NCBI RefSeq assembly: GCF_002943415.1
Contig: NZ_PTQZ01000028.1
Location: forward strand, 1 to 12,136
Reading direction: 5' to 3'
DNA: 12,136 nucleotides
DNA from: Amnimonas aquatica
GTDB lineage: Bacteria; Pseudomonadota; Gammaproteobacteria; Pseudomonadales; Moraxellaceae
Shown: piece after piece, positions 1 to 6,924 of the stretch
How positions within the stretch are numbered: position 1 is the stretch's first letter
Layout of the letters: each line of letters opens with the position of its first letter
The notes under the pieces: generated by a model
Told to the model about the DNA's origin: nothing
Seen by the model: only the letters and a program-made list of their open reading frames with translations
Database searches by the model: none
Program-made: the position numbers and the translations under genes

Positions 1-783
1 CAGCGCCATGTCGGCGCCGAGCTGAAGCCGAAGAAGATGGTGACCGAGAACGTCGAGGTCTTCTACGGCGACAGCCGTGCCATCAAGGGCATTTCGCTGG
101 ATATCCGCGAGAACGAGGTGATCGCCTTCATCGGCCCGTCGGGGTGCGGCAAGTCGACCTTCCTGCGTTCGCTGAACCGCATGAACGACACCATCCAGGG
201 CTGCCGTGTCACCGGCCGCATCACCCTCGATGACGAGGACATCTACGATCCGTCGCTGGACGTGGTGCTGCTGCGCGCGCGCATCGGCATGGTGTTCCAG
301 AAGCCGAACCCGTTCCCGAAGTCGATCTACGACAACGTCGCCTACGGCGCCCGCCTGCACGGCCTGGCCAAGAGCCGGCATGACCTCGACGATATCGTCG
401 AGGACAGCCTGCGCAAGGCCGGTCTCTGGGAGGAAGTCCGCGACCGCCTGCAGCAGCCCGGCACCGGCCTGTCCGGCGGCCAGCAGCAGCGTCTCTGCAT
501 CGCCCGCGCGATCGCGGTGAGCCCGGAAGTCATCCTCATGGACGAACCCTGCTCGGCGCTGGACCCGATCGCCACCGCGCGCATCGAGGAGCTGATCAAC
601 GAGCTGTCGACGCAGTACACGATCGCCATCGTCACGCACTCCATGCAGCAGGCCGCGCGCGTGTCGCACCGCACGGCGTACTTCCATCTCGGCGAGTTGA
701 TCGAGGTGAACGATACCGAGAAGGTGTTCACCAATCCGGATCACGACCTGACCGAGGCCTACATCACCGGCCGTTTCGGCTGA
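1..783 (+). CDS. pstB: Phosphate ABC transporter ATP-binding protein PstB (5' end outside window)
   Basis: PstB is the ATPase subunit of the PstSCAB high-affinity phosphate importer and acts on the cytoplasmic face of the inner membrane. Counting from the first in-frame ATG (base 37), the sequence shows Walker [10 protein letters not shown] (33-41), the Q-loop in VFQKPNPFP (Q88), signature LSGGQQQR (145-152), Walker B VILMDEP (165-171) and switch histidine H201. The [18 protein letters not shown] stretch is typical of PstB and separates it from other ABC ATPases. The frame stays open to the left edge. The codons before base 37 (ending LKPKKM) extend the usual first beta strand before the VFYGD motif, so the true start is probably outside the window. 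If not, ATG at 37 gives 248 residues. phoU follows 46 bases downstream on the same strand, as expected for the end of a pst operon. Identity is near certain; only the start is open. Confidence 0.96.
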   Translation, partial: QRHVGAELKPKKMVTENVEVFYGDSRAIKGISLDIRENEVIAFIGPSGCGKSTFLRSLNRMNDTIQGCRVTGRITLDDEDIYDPSLDVVLLRARIGMVFQKPNPFPKSIYDNVAYGARLHGLAKSRHDLDDIVEDSLRKAGLWEEVRDRLQQPGTGLSGGQQQRLCIARAIAVSPEVILMDEPCSALDPIATARIEELINELSTQYTIAIVTHSMQQAARVSHRTAYFHLGELIEVNDTEKVFTNPDHDLTEAYITGRFG

Positions 784-797
784 TCACCATAGCCAGA

Positions 798-815
798 CCG
801 CGGCTCCGGCCGCGG
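798..815 (+). other. Intergenic hairpin between pstB and phoU
   Basis: CCGCGGC (798-804) pairs with GCCGCGG (809-815) around the four-base loop TCCG. In RNA this is c(UCCG)g, a member of the very stable UNCG tetraloop class. No T-run follows, so it is not a standard terminator. It ends five bases before the phoU ribosome-binding site (GAGGA, 821-825). A role in mRNA stability or processing between the two genes is inference. Confidence 0.55.
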
Positions 816-829
816 CATGCGAGGATGTC

Positions 830-1549
830 ATGAACAACAAGGAAAAGCTGACGCAGCACATTTCCCAGCAGTTCAACCAGGACCTGGAGGCGGTGCGCTC
901 CAACTTCCTGGCCATGGGTGGCCTGGTCGAGCAGCAGGTGCTGGATGCCATGAAGGCGCTGGTCGACGTCAACGTCGAGCTGGCCGAGGCGGTGATCAAG
1001 AACGACAGCCGCATCAACCGCATGGAGATCGAGGTCGACGAGGAGCTGATGCGCATCATGGCGCTGCGTCACCCGGCGGCGTCGGACCTGCGTCTGGTGG
1101 TGGCCATCGGCAAGTCGGTGACCGACCTCGAGCGCATCGGCGACGAGGCCTTCAAGATCGCCCGCGCCACCGTGGCGCTGTACAAGGAAGGCGAGTCGCC
1201 GCGCGGCTACGCCGAGGCGCGCAGCATCTCCGCGCGTGTCAGCGAGATGCTGCACGACGTGCTCGACGCTTTCGCCCGCTTCGATGCCAAGGCCGCCTTC
1301 GAGGTCATGAAGGCCGACAGCTACATCGACCGCGAGTACGAGGCCGCCATGCGCTCGCTGATCACCTACATGATGGAAGATCCGCGTTCGATCTCGCGCA
1401 TCCTCAACGTCATGAACGTGCTGCGCTCGCTGGAGCGCGTCGGCGACCACGCGCGCAACATCGCCGAGCAGCTGATCTACATGGTGCAGGGCATCGAGGC
1501 CCGCCACACCGACTACGACGAGATCGAGCGCCGCCTCAGCCAGATCTGA
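830..1549 (+). CDS. phoU: Phosphate signalling protein PhoU
   Basis: PhoU is a cytoplasmic metal-binding helical-bundle protein that links the Pst transporter to PhoR. It keeps the Pho regulon off when phosphate is plentiful and moderates Pst activity. The 239 residues match the usual length. Two PhoU repeats are visible. The first has the acidic EIEVDEELMRIMALRHP stretch and then DLRLVVAIGKSVTDLERIGDEA. The second repeats this as DPRSISRILNVMNVLRSLERVGDHARNIAE. The paired (E)R(I/V)GD motifs are the family's metal-binding helices. The ATG at 830 has GAGGA at 821-825, four bases upstream. The gene follows pstB in the same direction and is the last gene of the operon, because a strong terminator begins 32 bases after its stop. 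Nothing looks truncated or unusual. Confidence 0.97.
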   Translation: MNNKEKLTQHISQQFNQDLEAVRSNFLAMGGLVEQQVLDAMKALVDVNVELAEAVIKNDSRINRMEIEVDEELMRIMALRHPAASDLRLVVAIGKSVTDLERIGDEAFKIARATVALYKEGESPRGYAEARSISARVSEMLHDVLDAFARFDAKAAFEVMKADSYIDREYEAAMRSLITYMMEDPRSISRILNVMNVLRSLERVGDHARNIAEQLIYMVQGIEARHTDYDEIERRLSQI

Positions 1550-1581
1550 GCGCGCCGGCCGCGCGTGCCATTGTCGGGCCT

Positions 1582-1615
1582 GGCCCGGGACCGGTTGATG
1601 CGGCTCGGGCCTTTT
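1582..1615 (+). terminator. Rho-independent terminator of pst-phoU operon
   Basis: GGCCCGGG (1582-1589) pairs with CTCGGGCC (1604-1611), including one G-U pair. After a bulged A at 1590, CCG (1591-1593) pairs with CGG (1601-1603) around the seven-base loop GTTGATG. TTTT follows directly at 1612-1615. Together that is 11 pairs plus a U-tract, downstream of phoU. Read on the minus strand, the hairpin has no U-tract, so I do not assign it as the phoR terminator. The rest of the convergent gap (1616-1740) shows only a short CGGG/CCCG hairpin (1725-1737) abutting the phoR stop. Confidence 0.85.
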
Positions 1616-1740
1616 CATGTCCGGGCCCTGGGTCTCGGGACGGGCGGAGCGAGGTTGGCAGGCGGTGCGGGGCGGCGTGTGATCTTGCCGGTGCAGTTCG
1701 GGCGGTGCGGTCGACGGTCGGCTGCGGGTGATGCCCGTCT

Positions 1741-3060
1741 TCAGTCGGCGGCGGCCTCGATGGCGGTTTCGCGGCGCAGCAGCACCGGCGGAAAGCTGCA
1801 GCGGAAGCGCGAGCCCTGGCCGGCGCGGGAGTGGATGTCGAGCGTGCCGCGATGCAGCAGCAGCACGTGCTTGACGATGGCCAGGCCGAGGCCGGTGCCG
1901 CCGGTGGCGGTGCTGCGGCCGGCGTCGACGCGGTAGAAGCGCTCGGTCAGGCGGGGGATGTGTTCGCGGTCGATGCCGATGCCGTTGTCCTGCACCTCGA
2001 AATGCACGCCGTGGTCGTCGGCCCACCAGCGGATGTCGATGCGGCCGCCTTCCGGCGTGTACTTCACCGCATTGGTGACCAGGTTGGAGAAGGCCGAGCG
2101 CAGGTCGCCCTCGATGCCGCAGAGCAGCAGGCTGTCATCGGCATTCAGGGTCACCTGCTGGCGCTTGGGCGCGGCCATGATCTGCGCATCCTGCAGGATC
2201 TGGCGCAGCATGCGCGGCACGTGCACGGTGTCCGGCGCGGCGGCCTCGGCGCCCTGGTTCTCCAGGCGCGACAGGGTGAGCAGGTCGTTGACCAGGTTCT
2301 TCATGCGCTGGGTCTGCTCGTCCATGCGCCGGAACGCCTTCTGCCAGCGCGGCGCGGTGTCGTCGGACTGTTCCAGCAGCGTTTCCAGGTAGCCGCTGAG
2401 CACGGTCAGCGGCGTGCGCAGCTCGTGCGACACGTTGGCGACGAAGTCCTTGCGCATCTGCTCCAGGTTGTGAACCCGGGTGATGTCGTAGACGATCATG
2501 AGCTTGTCGTTGTCGCCGAAGCGGGTGATCTCGTACTGCAGGTGGCGGCCGGGGTGGCGCTGCGACGGCAGCTTGATGCCCTCGTCGTAGGGGCCGTTCT
2601 GGAAATAGCGCAGGAAGGCCGGCGAGCGGATGATGTTGGCCACCGGCTGGCCGAGGTCGCGGGTGTTGAGGCCGAGCAGCTTCTGCGCGGCGGGATTCCA
2701 CCACTCCAGGTTGCCTTCGCTGTCGATCAACGCGACGGCTTCTTCCAGCGCGGCCACCGACACGCGCGCGCGCTCGATGATGTTGAGCAGGTTGTCGCGC
2801 GTGCGGCGCTCGTTGCGGCGCAGGCGGTGGATGCTGCGGTAGGCCTCGCCCCAGGTGCCGCCGGCGTCGGGCACGTCCTGATCGGTGTCACGCAGCCATT
2901 GTTCCAGCTTGCCCAGCTCCAGCAGATGCACCAGCAGCGCGATCAGCGCGCCGGCCGCCAGCGCCCAGGGCAGGGCGTCGACGATGAAACCGATGACGCC
3001 GGCACCGGCCAGGGTCCAGAGGGTGATGCGCAGTTCCCGGGTCGGTATCGGCAGCTTCAA
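1741..3060 (-). CDS. phoR: Phosphate regulon sensor histidine kinase PhoR, TTG start
   Basis: PhoR is an inner-membrane histidine kinase. It phosphorylates PhoB under phosphate limitation and, with PhoU and Pst, dephosphorylates it when phosphate is sufficient. From the proposed TTG (3060-3058) the protein has 439 residues, close to the family length. Two hydrophobic segments (about 12-30 and 32-47) form a short membrane anchor without a large periplasmic domain, as in known PhoR. A PAS domain spans about 90-195. The H-box [10 protein letters not shown] carries H212. The N-box has N330 in [15 protein letters not shown], the G1 box is DNGIGI (358-363), and the G2 box is [12 protein letters not shown] (387-398). 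The TTG overlaps the phoB stop as TTGA, with AGGA nine bases upstream. The longer open frame up to 3699 is anti-phase read-through of phoB and is not used. Translational coupling to phoB is likely. The start codon is inferred; the identity is not in doubt. Confidence 0.95.
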   Translation of the reverse strand: MKLPIPTRELRITLWTLAGAGVIGFIVDALPWALAAGALIALLVHLLELGKLEQWLRDTDQDVPDAGGTWGEAYRSIHRLRRNERRTRDNLLNIIERARVSVAALEEAVALIDSEGNLEWWNPAAQKLLGLNTRDLGQPVANIIRSPAFLRYFQNGPYDEGIKLPSQRHPGRHLQYEITRFGDNDKLMIVYDITRVHNLEQMRKDFVANVSHELRTPLTVLSGYLETLLEQSDDTAPRWQKAFRRMDEQTQRMKNLVNDLLTLSRLENQGAEAAAPDTVHVPRMLRQILQDAQIMAAPKRQQVTLNADDSLLLCGIEGDLRSAFSNLVTNAVKYTPEGGRIDIRWWADDHGVHFEVQDNGIGIDREHIPRLTERFYRVDAGRSTATGGTGLGLAIVKHVLLLHRGTLDIHSRAGQGSRFRCSFPPVLLRRETAIEAAAD

Positions 3061-3785
3061 GCCGTGGCATCCTGGTTGTCGGCGGGCAGGGCCTCGACCT
3101 GGGTCGAGAAGCGGTAGCCGGTGCCGCGCACGGTCTGGATGAAGCGGTCGTAGCCGAACGACTCCAGCGCCTTGCGCAGGCGGCGGATGTGCACGTCGAT
3201 GGTGCGGTCCTCGACATAGACGTTGCCGCCCCAGACCTGGTCGAGGATCTGCGTGCGCGTGTAGGCGCGCTCGGGGTGGCTCATGAAAAAGGCCAGCAGG
3301 CGGTATTCGGTCGGGCCCATTTCCACCGGGCGTTCGTTCGCGGTCACGCGGTGGCTGACCGGATCGAGGCGCAGGCCGTCGGCCTCGATCGCCTTCTCCT
3401 GGCTGAGCGCGCTGGAGCGGCGCAGCACGGCCTTGATGCGCGAAGCCAGCTCGCGGGTCGAGAACGGCTTGGTGATGTAGTCGTCGGCGCCGGCGTCGAG
3501 GCCCTGGATCTTGTTGTCCTCTTCGCCGCGCGCGGTGAGCATGATGATCGGGATCTCGCTGGTGTTCTCGTCGCGCTTGAGGCGGCGCGCCAGCTCGATG
3601 CCGCTCATGCCGGGCAGCATCCAGTCGAGCAGGATGAGCGCCGGGCGCTCGTCCACGACCAGGTGATGGGCCTGCAGGGCATCCTCGGCCTCGAGGCATT
3701 CGTAGCCGGCGAGATCGAGCGCGATGGAGATCATTTCGCGGATCGCGGCTTCATCGTCGACGATCAGGATCTTGTCGTTCTTCAT
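3057..3785 (-). CDS. phoB: Phosphate regulon response regulator PhoB
   Basis: PhoB is an OmpR/PhoB-family transcription factor that is phosphorylated by PhoR and then binds Pho boxes to activate phosphate-starvation genes. The receiver domain (about 4-118) shows the acidic pocket D10/D11, phospho-acceptor D54 in [12 protein letters not shown]84 and K106 in ITKPFS. The C-terminal winged helix (about 135-230) includes [11 protein letters not shown], the [24 protein letters not shown] recognition region (split here by the reader at will) and GTGYRF. At 242 residues it is slightly longer than the E. coli protein because of a short C-terminal tail. ATG at 3785 has AGGA seven bases upstream (TCCT at 3793-3796 on the plus strand). 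Two PhoB-box-like sites lie just upstream, which predicts autoregulation. The stop overlaps the TTG of phoR. Confidence 0.97.
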   Translation of the reverse strand: MKNDKILIVDDEAAIREMISIALDLAGYECLEAEDALQAHHLVVDERPALILLDWMLPGMSGIELARRLKRDENTSEIPIIMLTARGEEDNKIQGLDAGADDYITKPFSTRELASRIKAVLRRSSALSQEKAIEADGLRLDPVSHRVTANERPVEMGPTEYRLLAFFMSHPERAYTRTQILDQVWGGNVYVEDRTIDVHIRRLRKALESFGYDRFIQTVRGTGYRFSTQVEALPADNQDATA

Positions 3786-3807
3786 GGGCGGTTCCTGTTG
3801 CTTGGCG

Positions 3808-3820
3808 GAGCCCCGGGCTC
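3808..3820. repeat. Perfect 13-base inverted repeat in the phoB leader
   Basis: GAGCCC-C-GGGCTC lies between the predicted phoB transcription start (about 3836) and the phoB ribosome-binding site (3793-3796). In RNA it could fold as a five-pair stem with a three-base loop. It could also be a DNA-binding dyad or chance in GC-rich sequence. Confidence 0.35.
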
Positions 3821-3831
3821 ATGCCTGGCTG

Positions 3832-3876
3832 ATGACACGCACATTACAACCGCGACGCATGACAGAAATATTACTT
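3832..3876 (-). promoter_or_regulatory. phoB promoter with two PhoB-box-like sites
   Basis: Read on the minus strand, the first site is AAGTAAT-attt-CTGTCAT (3876-3859). Its second half is a perfect match to the CTGTCAT half of the PhoB box and the spacer is AT-rich. Ten bases after CTGTCAT comes TGTAAT (3848-3843), a 5/6 match to the sigma-70 -10 element. As I recall it, E. coli phoA uses the same ten-base spacing, with the Pho box replacing the -35. A second site with the same 7-4-7 layout, TTGTAAT-gtgc-GTGTCAT (3849-3832), lies 27 bases further down and overlaps the -10 and predicted start near 3836. The upstream site begins two bases after the ubiA stop. Autoactivation of phoBR is strongly suggested; the role of the second site is inferred. 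Confidence 0.75.
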
Positions 3877-3878
3877 TC

Positions 3879-4760
3879 TCATGTCGGCGGCAGGGTGGCT
3901 TTCTGCAGCCAGCCAGCCAGCAGGGCGACGAACAGCAGCATGCCGACCCAGTGATTGTGCTTGAACGCCTCCAGGCAATGCATGCGTTCGCGGTCGCGGC
4001 AGTGCCGCCACTGCCACAGGAACAGGCCGGCGACGCCGGCCAGCCCGGCCCACCAGGGCCAGCCCAGCTGCAGCTGCTGGCCGGCCGCGCCGAGGCCGGC
4101 GAGGCAGAGCAGCTGCAGGCAGCCGATGATGAACAGGTCCAGTTCGCCGAACAGGATGGCCGTGGACTTGATGCCGGCCTTGAGGTCGTCGTCGCGGTCG
4201 GCCATGGCGTACTGGGTGTCATAGGCCACGGTCCACGCCAGGTTGGCGGCGTAGAGCAGCCAGCACAGGCTGTCCGGCGTCTTGCCCTGGGCCACGAAGG
4301 CCATGGGGATGGCCCAGGAGAAGGCGGCGCCGAGCACCACCTGCGGCAGATAGGTCCAGCGCTTCATGAACGGGTACAGCGTGGCCAGGCCGAGCGCGCC
4401 GAACGACCACCAGAAGGTCTCGATGTTGAGGAACAGCAGCAGGCTGGCGCTCAGCGCTACCAGCACGGCGAACACCTGCAGCGCCTCGTGCGGGCGCAGG
4501 CGTCCGCTGGCCAGCGGACGGTCGGCGGTGCGCCAGACCTGGCCGTCGAAGTCGCGGTCGGCGTAGTCGTTGATGACGCAGCCGGCCGAGCGCATCAGCA
4601 CCACGCCGAGCGTGAAGATGACCACGATATGCCAGGACGGGTGCCCGTCGCCGGCGATCCACACCGCCCACAGCGTCGGCCACAGCAGCAGCCAGATGCC
4701 GATGGGCCGGTCCAGGCGCATGAGGGCGATGAAGGGCTGCAGGCGTTCGAGGGTGCTCAT
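3879..4760 (-). CDS. ubiA: 4-hydroxybenzoate polyprenyltransferase UbiA
   Basis: UbiA is an inner-membrane prenyltransferase that attaches the polyprenyl tail to 4-hydroxybenzoate, the second step of ubiquinone synthesis. The 293 residues match the family (about 290). The first aspartate-rich motif is NDYADRDFDG (64-73), followed by VWRTADRPLASG. The second is YDTQYAMADRDDD (180-192), followed by LKAGIKSTAILFG. These motifs bind Mg2+ and prenyl diphosphate. The rest is mostly hydrophobic helices, consistent with the usual multi-spanning fold. The LDRPIGIWLLLWPTLWA N-terminus is typical. The ATG overlaps the ubiC stop as ATGA, giving an operon with likely translational coupling. No terminator is visible between ubiA and phoB, so some read-through into phoBR is possible. 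Confidence 0.97.
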   Translation of the reverse strand: MSTLERLQPFIALMRLDRPIGIWLLLWPTLWAVWIAGDGHPSWHIVVIFTLGVVLMRSAGCVINDYADRDFDGQVWRTADRPLASGRLRPHEALQVFAVLVALSASLLLFLNIETFWWSFGALGLATLYPFMKRWTYLPQVVLGAAFSWAIPMAFVAQGKTPDSLCWLLYAANLAWTVAYDTQYAMADRDDDLKAGIKSTAILFGELDLFIIGCLQLLCLAGLGAAGQQLQLGWPWWAGLAGVAGLFLWQWRHCRDRERMHCLEAFKHNHWVGMLLFVALLAGWLQKATLPPT

Positions 4761-5353
4761 GACGGGGTTCCGGAGGCGTGATTGGCGGCCTGTGAGTCGG
4801 CTGCCCGCAATAATGCCGGCAGGAAGGCTTCGGCCACCAGCACCGCGTGGCCGCGCAGGTGCAGCACCGAACGCCGCCCCCAGGCCGGCGCCTGGCCGTC
4901 GTGCGGCGGCAGCTCGGCGATGTCGATGGCACCGCGACGCAGCGCCGGGTCGCGGAACAGCAGGCCGCCCAGCGAGCGGTTGCCCAGCCGCGCCAGGCGC
5001 CGGCCGGCACCGGTCAGGCTGCGGCGCGGCAGAATGGAGCGGGCCTGCACCCAGGGCTCGCCGTCGCCGATCAGCAGCACTTCGCGCACCCAGGCGTATT
5101 CGCGGGCGGTCAGGCGCAGGCGCCGGCGCTCCTCGGCGGTCGGCCGCGCCCAGCCCTCGCGCAGGACCCGCACCCGCAGCTTGCCGCCGGCCAGGCGCTG
5201 CAGGCGCGCGGTCAGCGAGGCCGGCTCATCGAGCCAGGTCAGCAGGGGCGGGGGCGGCGGGCGCTGCCAGCGCCGTGCCGGCGGCAGCCACAGGCGTGGC
5301 GGCTGCCAGTGTGCGGAGGCGGCGGAAGTGGTGCCGGGGGCGTGTTCGGACAT
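4757..5353 (-). CDS. ubiC: Chorismate pyruvate-lyase UbiC
   Basis: UbiC removes pyruvate from chorismate to give 4-hydroxybenzoate, the first committed step of ubiquinone synthesis, in the cytoplasm. The core aligns by eye with E. coli UbiC: VRVLREGW, then YAWVREVLLIGDGEPWVQARSI (in parts) and LVAEAFLPAL. R90 and E175 correspond to the E. coli catalytic residues R76 and E155. At 198 residues it is longer than E. coli UbiC (165): there is an N-terminal extension rich in Ala and Pro with a run of five prolines (32-36), and a C-terminal tail of about 17 residues. ATG at 5353 is the only ATG between the core and an in-frame stop at 5395-5393, but no clear ribosome-binding site precedes it. The stop overlaps the ubiA ATG. 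Identity is well supported by motifs and by the ubiA neighbour. Confidence 0.92.
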   Translation of the reverse strand: MSEHAPGTTSAASAHWQPPRLWLPPARRWQRPPPPPLLTWLDEPASLTARLQRLAGGKLRVRVLREGWARPTAEERRRLRLTAREYAWVREVLLIGDGEPWVQARSILPRRSLTGAGRRLARLGNRSLGGLLFRDPALRRGAIDIAELPPHDGQAPAWGRRSVLHLRGHAVLVAEAFLPALLRAADSQAANHASGTPS

Positions 5354-5589
5354 GGTGGCGCGAGCATGCCGCCCCGTGCCGGCGGGTGCAAGTCACCCGG
5401 CGTTCCGAAAGGTTATTTCGGGCAATGGCGAGCACCGCATTCCGGCGGATGATGTAACATTGCGCGCTGTTTGGGTCCTGACATCTGTCATTCCGGGCGT
5501 CTGATATGTCGGCAAGGCCGGATTGCCAAGGACCTGAGCCCCGCGTAGCGTATGCGCGCTTAGGCACAAAACCTGTGAGGTATAGAACA
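5354..5589. promoter_or_regulatory. Divergent control region between ubiC and rubredoxin
   Basis: This 236-base gap must drive ubiC leftward and rubredoxin rightward. It is less GC-rich than its surroundings. Visible elements are a perfect dyad ATGT-A-ACAT (5452-5460) and CTGACAT immediately followed by CTGTCAT (5478-5491), which contains the dyad TGACA-TC-TGTCA (5479-5490). A weak rightward sigma-70-like pair is TTGCCA (5523-5528), 17 bases, TAGCGT (5546-5551). The rubredoxin ribosome-binding site GAGG is at 5577-5580, nine bases before ATG. I found no convincing leftward -35/-10 pair for ubiC. Confidence 0.5.
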
Positions 5590-5754
5590 ATGAAGAAGTG
5601 GCAGTGCATCGTGTGCGGCTTTGTCTATGACGAAGCGGTCGGCATGCCCTGGGACGGCATCCCCGCCGGTACCCTCTGGGATGATATCCCGGCTGACTGG
5701 GTCTGCCCCGACTGCGGCGTGGGCAAGGAAGATTTCGAAATGGTGGAGATCTGA
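5590..5754 (+). CDS. rubA: Rubredoxin
   Basis: This is a small cytoplasmic one-electron carrier with a single iron bound by four cysteines. The 54-residue protein has CIVCG (C6, C9) and CPDCG (C39, C42), the two knuckles of the Fe(Cys)4 site. It also has the conserved aromatic and acidic core [27 protein letters not shown] and KEDFEMVE. The ATG at 5590 is chosen because it gives the exact family length and has GAGG nine bases upstream. A longer open frame starting at 5506 adds residues unlike rubredoxin. Three bases separate its stop from the reductase ATG, so the two are one operon. In pseudomonads such pairs feed electrons to alkane hydroxylase or to other oxygen- and ROS-related acceptors. 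No such partner enzyme lies in this window, so the acceptor is unknown. Confidence 0.96.
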   Translation: MKKWQCIVCGFVYDEAVGMPWDGIPAGTLWDDIPADWVCPDCGVGKEDFEMVEI

Positions 5755-5757
5755 AGC

Positions 5758-6912
5758 ATGCGTCCGCTGATCATTCTGGGCACCGGTCTGGCCGGCTACA
5801 CGCTGGCCCGTGAATTCCGCAAGCTGGATGCCGAGCGTCCGCTCTGGCTCATCACCCAGGATGACGGGCGCAGCTACTCCAAGCCCATGCTGTCCAACGG
5901 ACTGAGCAAGGGCAAGAGCGCCGACGACCTCGGCATGGCCACGGCCGAGGCCATGGCCGCGCAGCTCAACGCCACCATCCGCACCGATGTGCAGGTGTTC
6001 GCCATCGACCGTGCGCAGCGCACCATCACCGTGGGCAGCGAAGTGGTCGAGTACGGCGATCTCGTGCTGGCGATCGGCGCCGCCGTGTTCCGCCCGCCGC
6101 TGGAAGGCGATGGCGATGACAAGGTGTTCTCGGTCAATGACCTGGAAGACTATGCGCGTTTCCGTGCCGCCCTCGGCGAGCAGGGCCGGCGCGTGCTCAT
6201 CATCGGTGGCGGCCTGATCGGCTGCGAGTTCGCCAATGACCTTGCCGCCAGCGGCTACCAGGTCGAGCTGGTCGAGCCCATGGGCCGTCCGCTGCCCACG
6301 CTGCTGCCGGAGCGCGCTTCCGAAGCCGTTGCCAGCGGCCTGCGCAGCCTGGGCGTGAATTTCCATTTCGCCGGCGTGACCGCGGTCAACCTGGCCGGTG
6401 ACGGCGTGCGCGCCACGCTGTCGGACGGCAGCACGGTCGATGCCGACCTGGTGCTGTCGGCCATCGGCCTGCGTCCGCGCGTCGAACTGGCGCGCGCCGC
6501 CGGTCTGGCGGTCGAGCGCGGCATCGTCACCGATCGCTTCCTGCGCACCACCGACGAGCACATCTACGCGCTCGGCGACTGCGCCGAAGTCGAAGGCAAG
6601 GTGCTGCTGTACGTGCTGCCGCTGATGGCCGCCGCCCGCGCGCTGGCCAAGACCCTGGCCGGCGAGGCGACCCAGGTGGCCTACCCGGCCATGCCGGTGC
6701 AGATCAAGACGCCGGTGACGCCGGTGGTGGTGGCGCCGGTGGCGCCGGGCGTGAAGGGCGAGTGGTCGGTCGAGGCCGACGGCAACAATGTCCGCGCCGA
6801 GTTCCGCAATGCCGAAGGCCAGCTGGTCGGTTTCGCGCTGACCGGCAGCCAGGCCACCGACATGAAGGTGAAGGCCGAGCTGGCGCGCGCGCTGCCGCCG
6901 ATCCTGGCCTGA
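5758..6912 (+). CDS. rubB: Rubredoxin-NAD(P)+ reductase
   Basis: This FAD-dependent pyridine-nucleotide oxidoreductase reduces rubredoxin with NAD(P)H in the cytoplasm. The N-terminal FAD-binding Rossmann motif is IILGTGLAGYTLAREF (G8-x-G10-x-x-G13). The NAD-binding motif is IIGGGLIGCEFAND (148-161). The second FAD motif is YALGDCAEV (270-278). SYSKPMLSNGLSKGKS (40-55) is typical of the rubredoxin/ferredoxin reductase group. The C-terminal domain (about 305-384) is the small rubredoxin-reductase type. The 384-residue length matches the pseudomonad enzyme as I remember it. A GGAG at 5744-5747, inside the rubredoxin 3' end, precedes the ATG by ten bases. The direct adjacency to rubredoxin supports this assignment over other FAD-dependent oxidoreductases. 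The symbol rubB follows Pseudomonas use; alkT is the paralogue name. Confidence 0.93.
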   Translation: MRPLIILGTGLAGYTLAREFRKLDAERPLWLITQDDGRSYSKPMLSNGLSKGKSADDLGMATAEAMAAQLNATIRTDVQVFAIDRAQRTITVGSEVVEYGDLVLAIGAAVFRPPLEGDGDDKVFSVNDLEDYARFRAALGEQGRRVLIIGGGLIGCEFANDLAASGYQVELVEPMGRPLPTLLPERASEAVASGLRSLGVNFHFAGVTAVNLAGDGVRATLSDGSTVDADLVLSAIGLRPRVELARAAGLAVERGIVTDRFLRTTDEHIYALGDCAEVEGKVLLYVLPLMAAARALAKTLAGEATQVAYPAMPVQIKTPVTPVVVAPVAPGVKGEWSVEADGNNVRAEFRNAEGQLVGFALTGSQATDMKVKAELARALPPILA

Positions 6913-6924
6913 CCGCCGTTCCAG

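Noticed and set aside
1616..1740. Possible minus-strand terminator for phoR
   Set aside because: Only a four-pair stem (1725-1737) and GC-rich self-complementary words without a T-run on the minus strand were found.
764..2026. Minus-strand open frame of 420 codons over phoU and the phoR end
   Set aside because: It covers phoU in antisense and crosses the operon terminator; composition is Arg/His/Asp-biased with no domain.
3061..3699. Long upstream extension of the phoR frame to 3699
   Set aside because: It lies out of phase over phoB, has the Arg/Pro/Ala-rich composition of an off-frame reading, and would give an unrelated N-terminus; PhoR at 439 residues is complete.
3189..4781. Plus-strand open frame of 530 codons opposite phoB and ubiA
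   Set aside because: Antisense mirror of two certain genes with no motif, start-site support or family resemblance.
5506..5589. N-terminal extension of rubredoxin from the ATG at 5506
   Set aside because: It would add 28 residues unlike any rubredoxin; ATG 5590 has a GAGG site and gives the exact family length.
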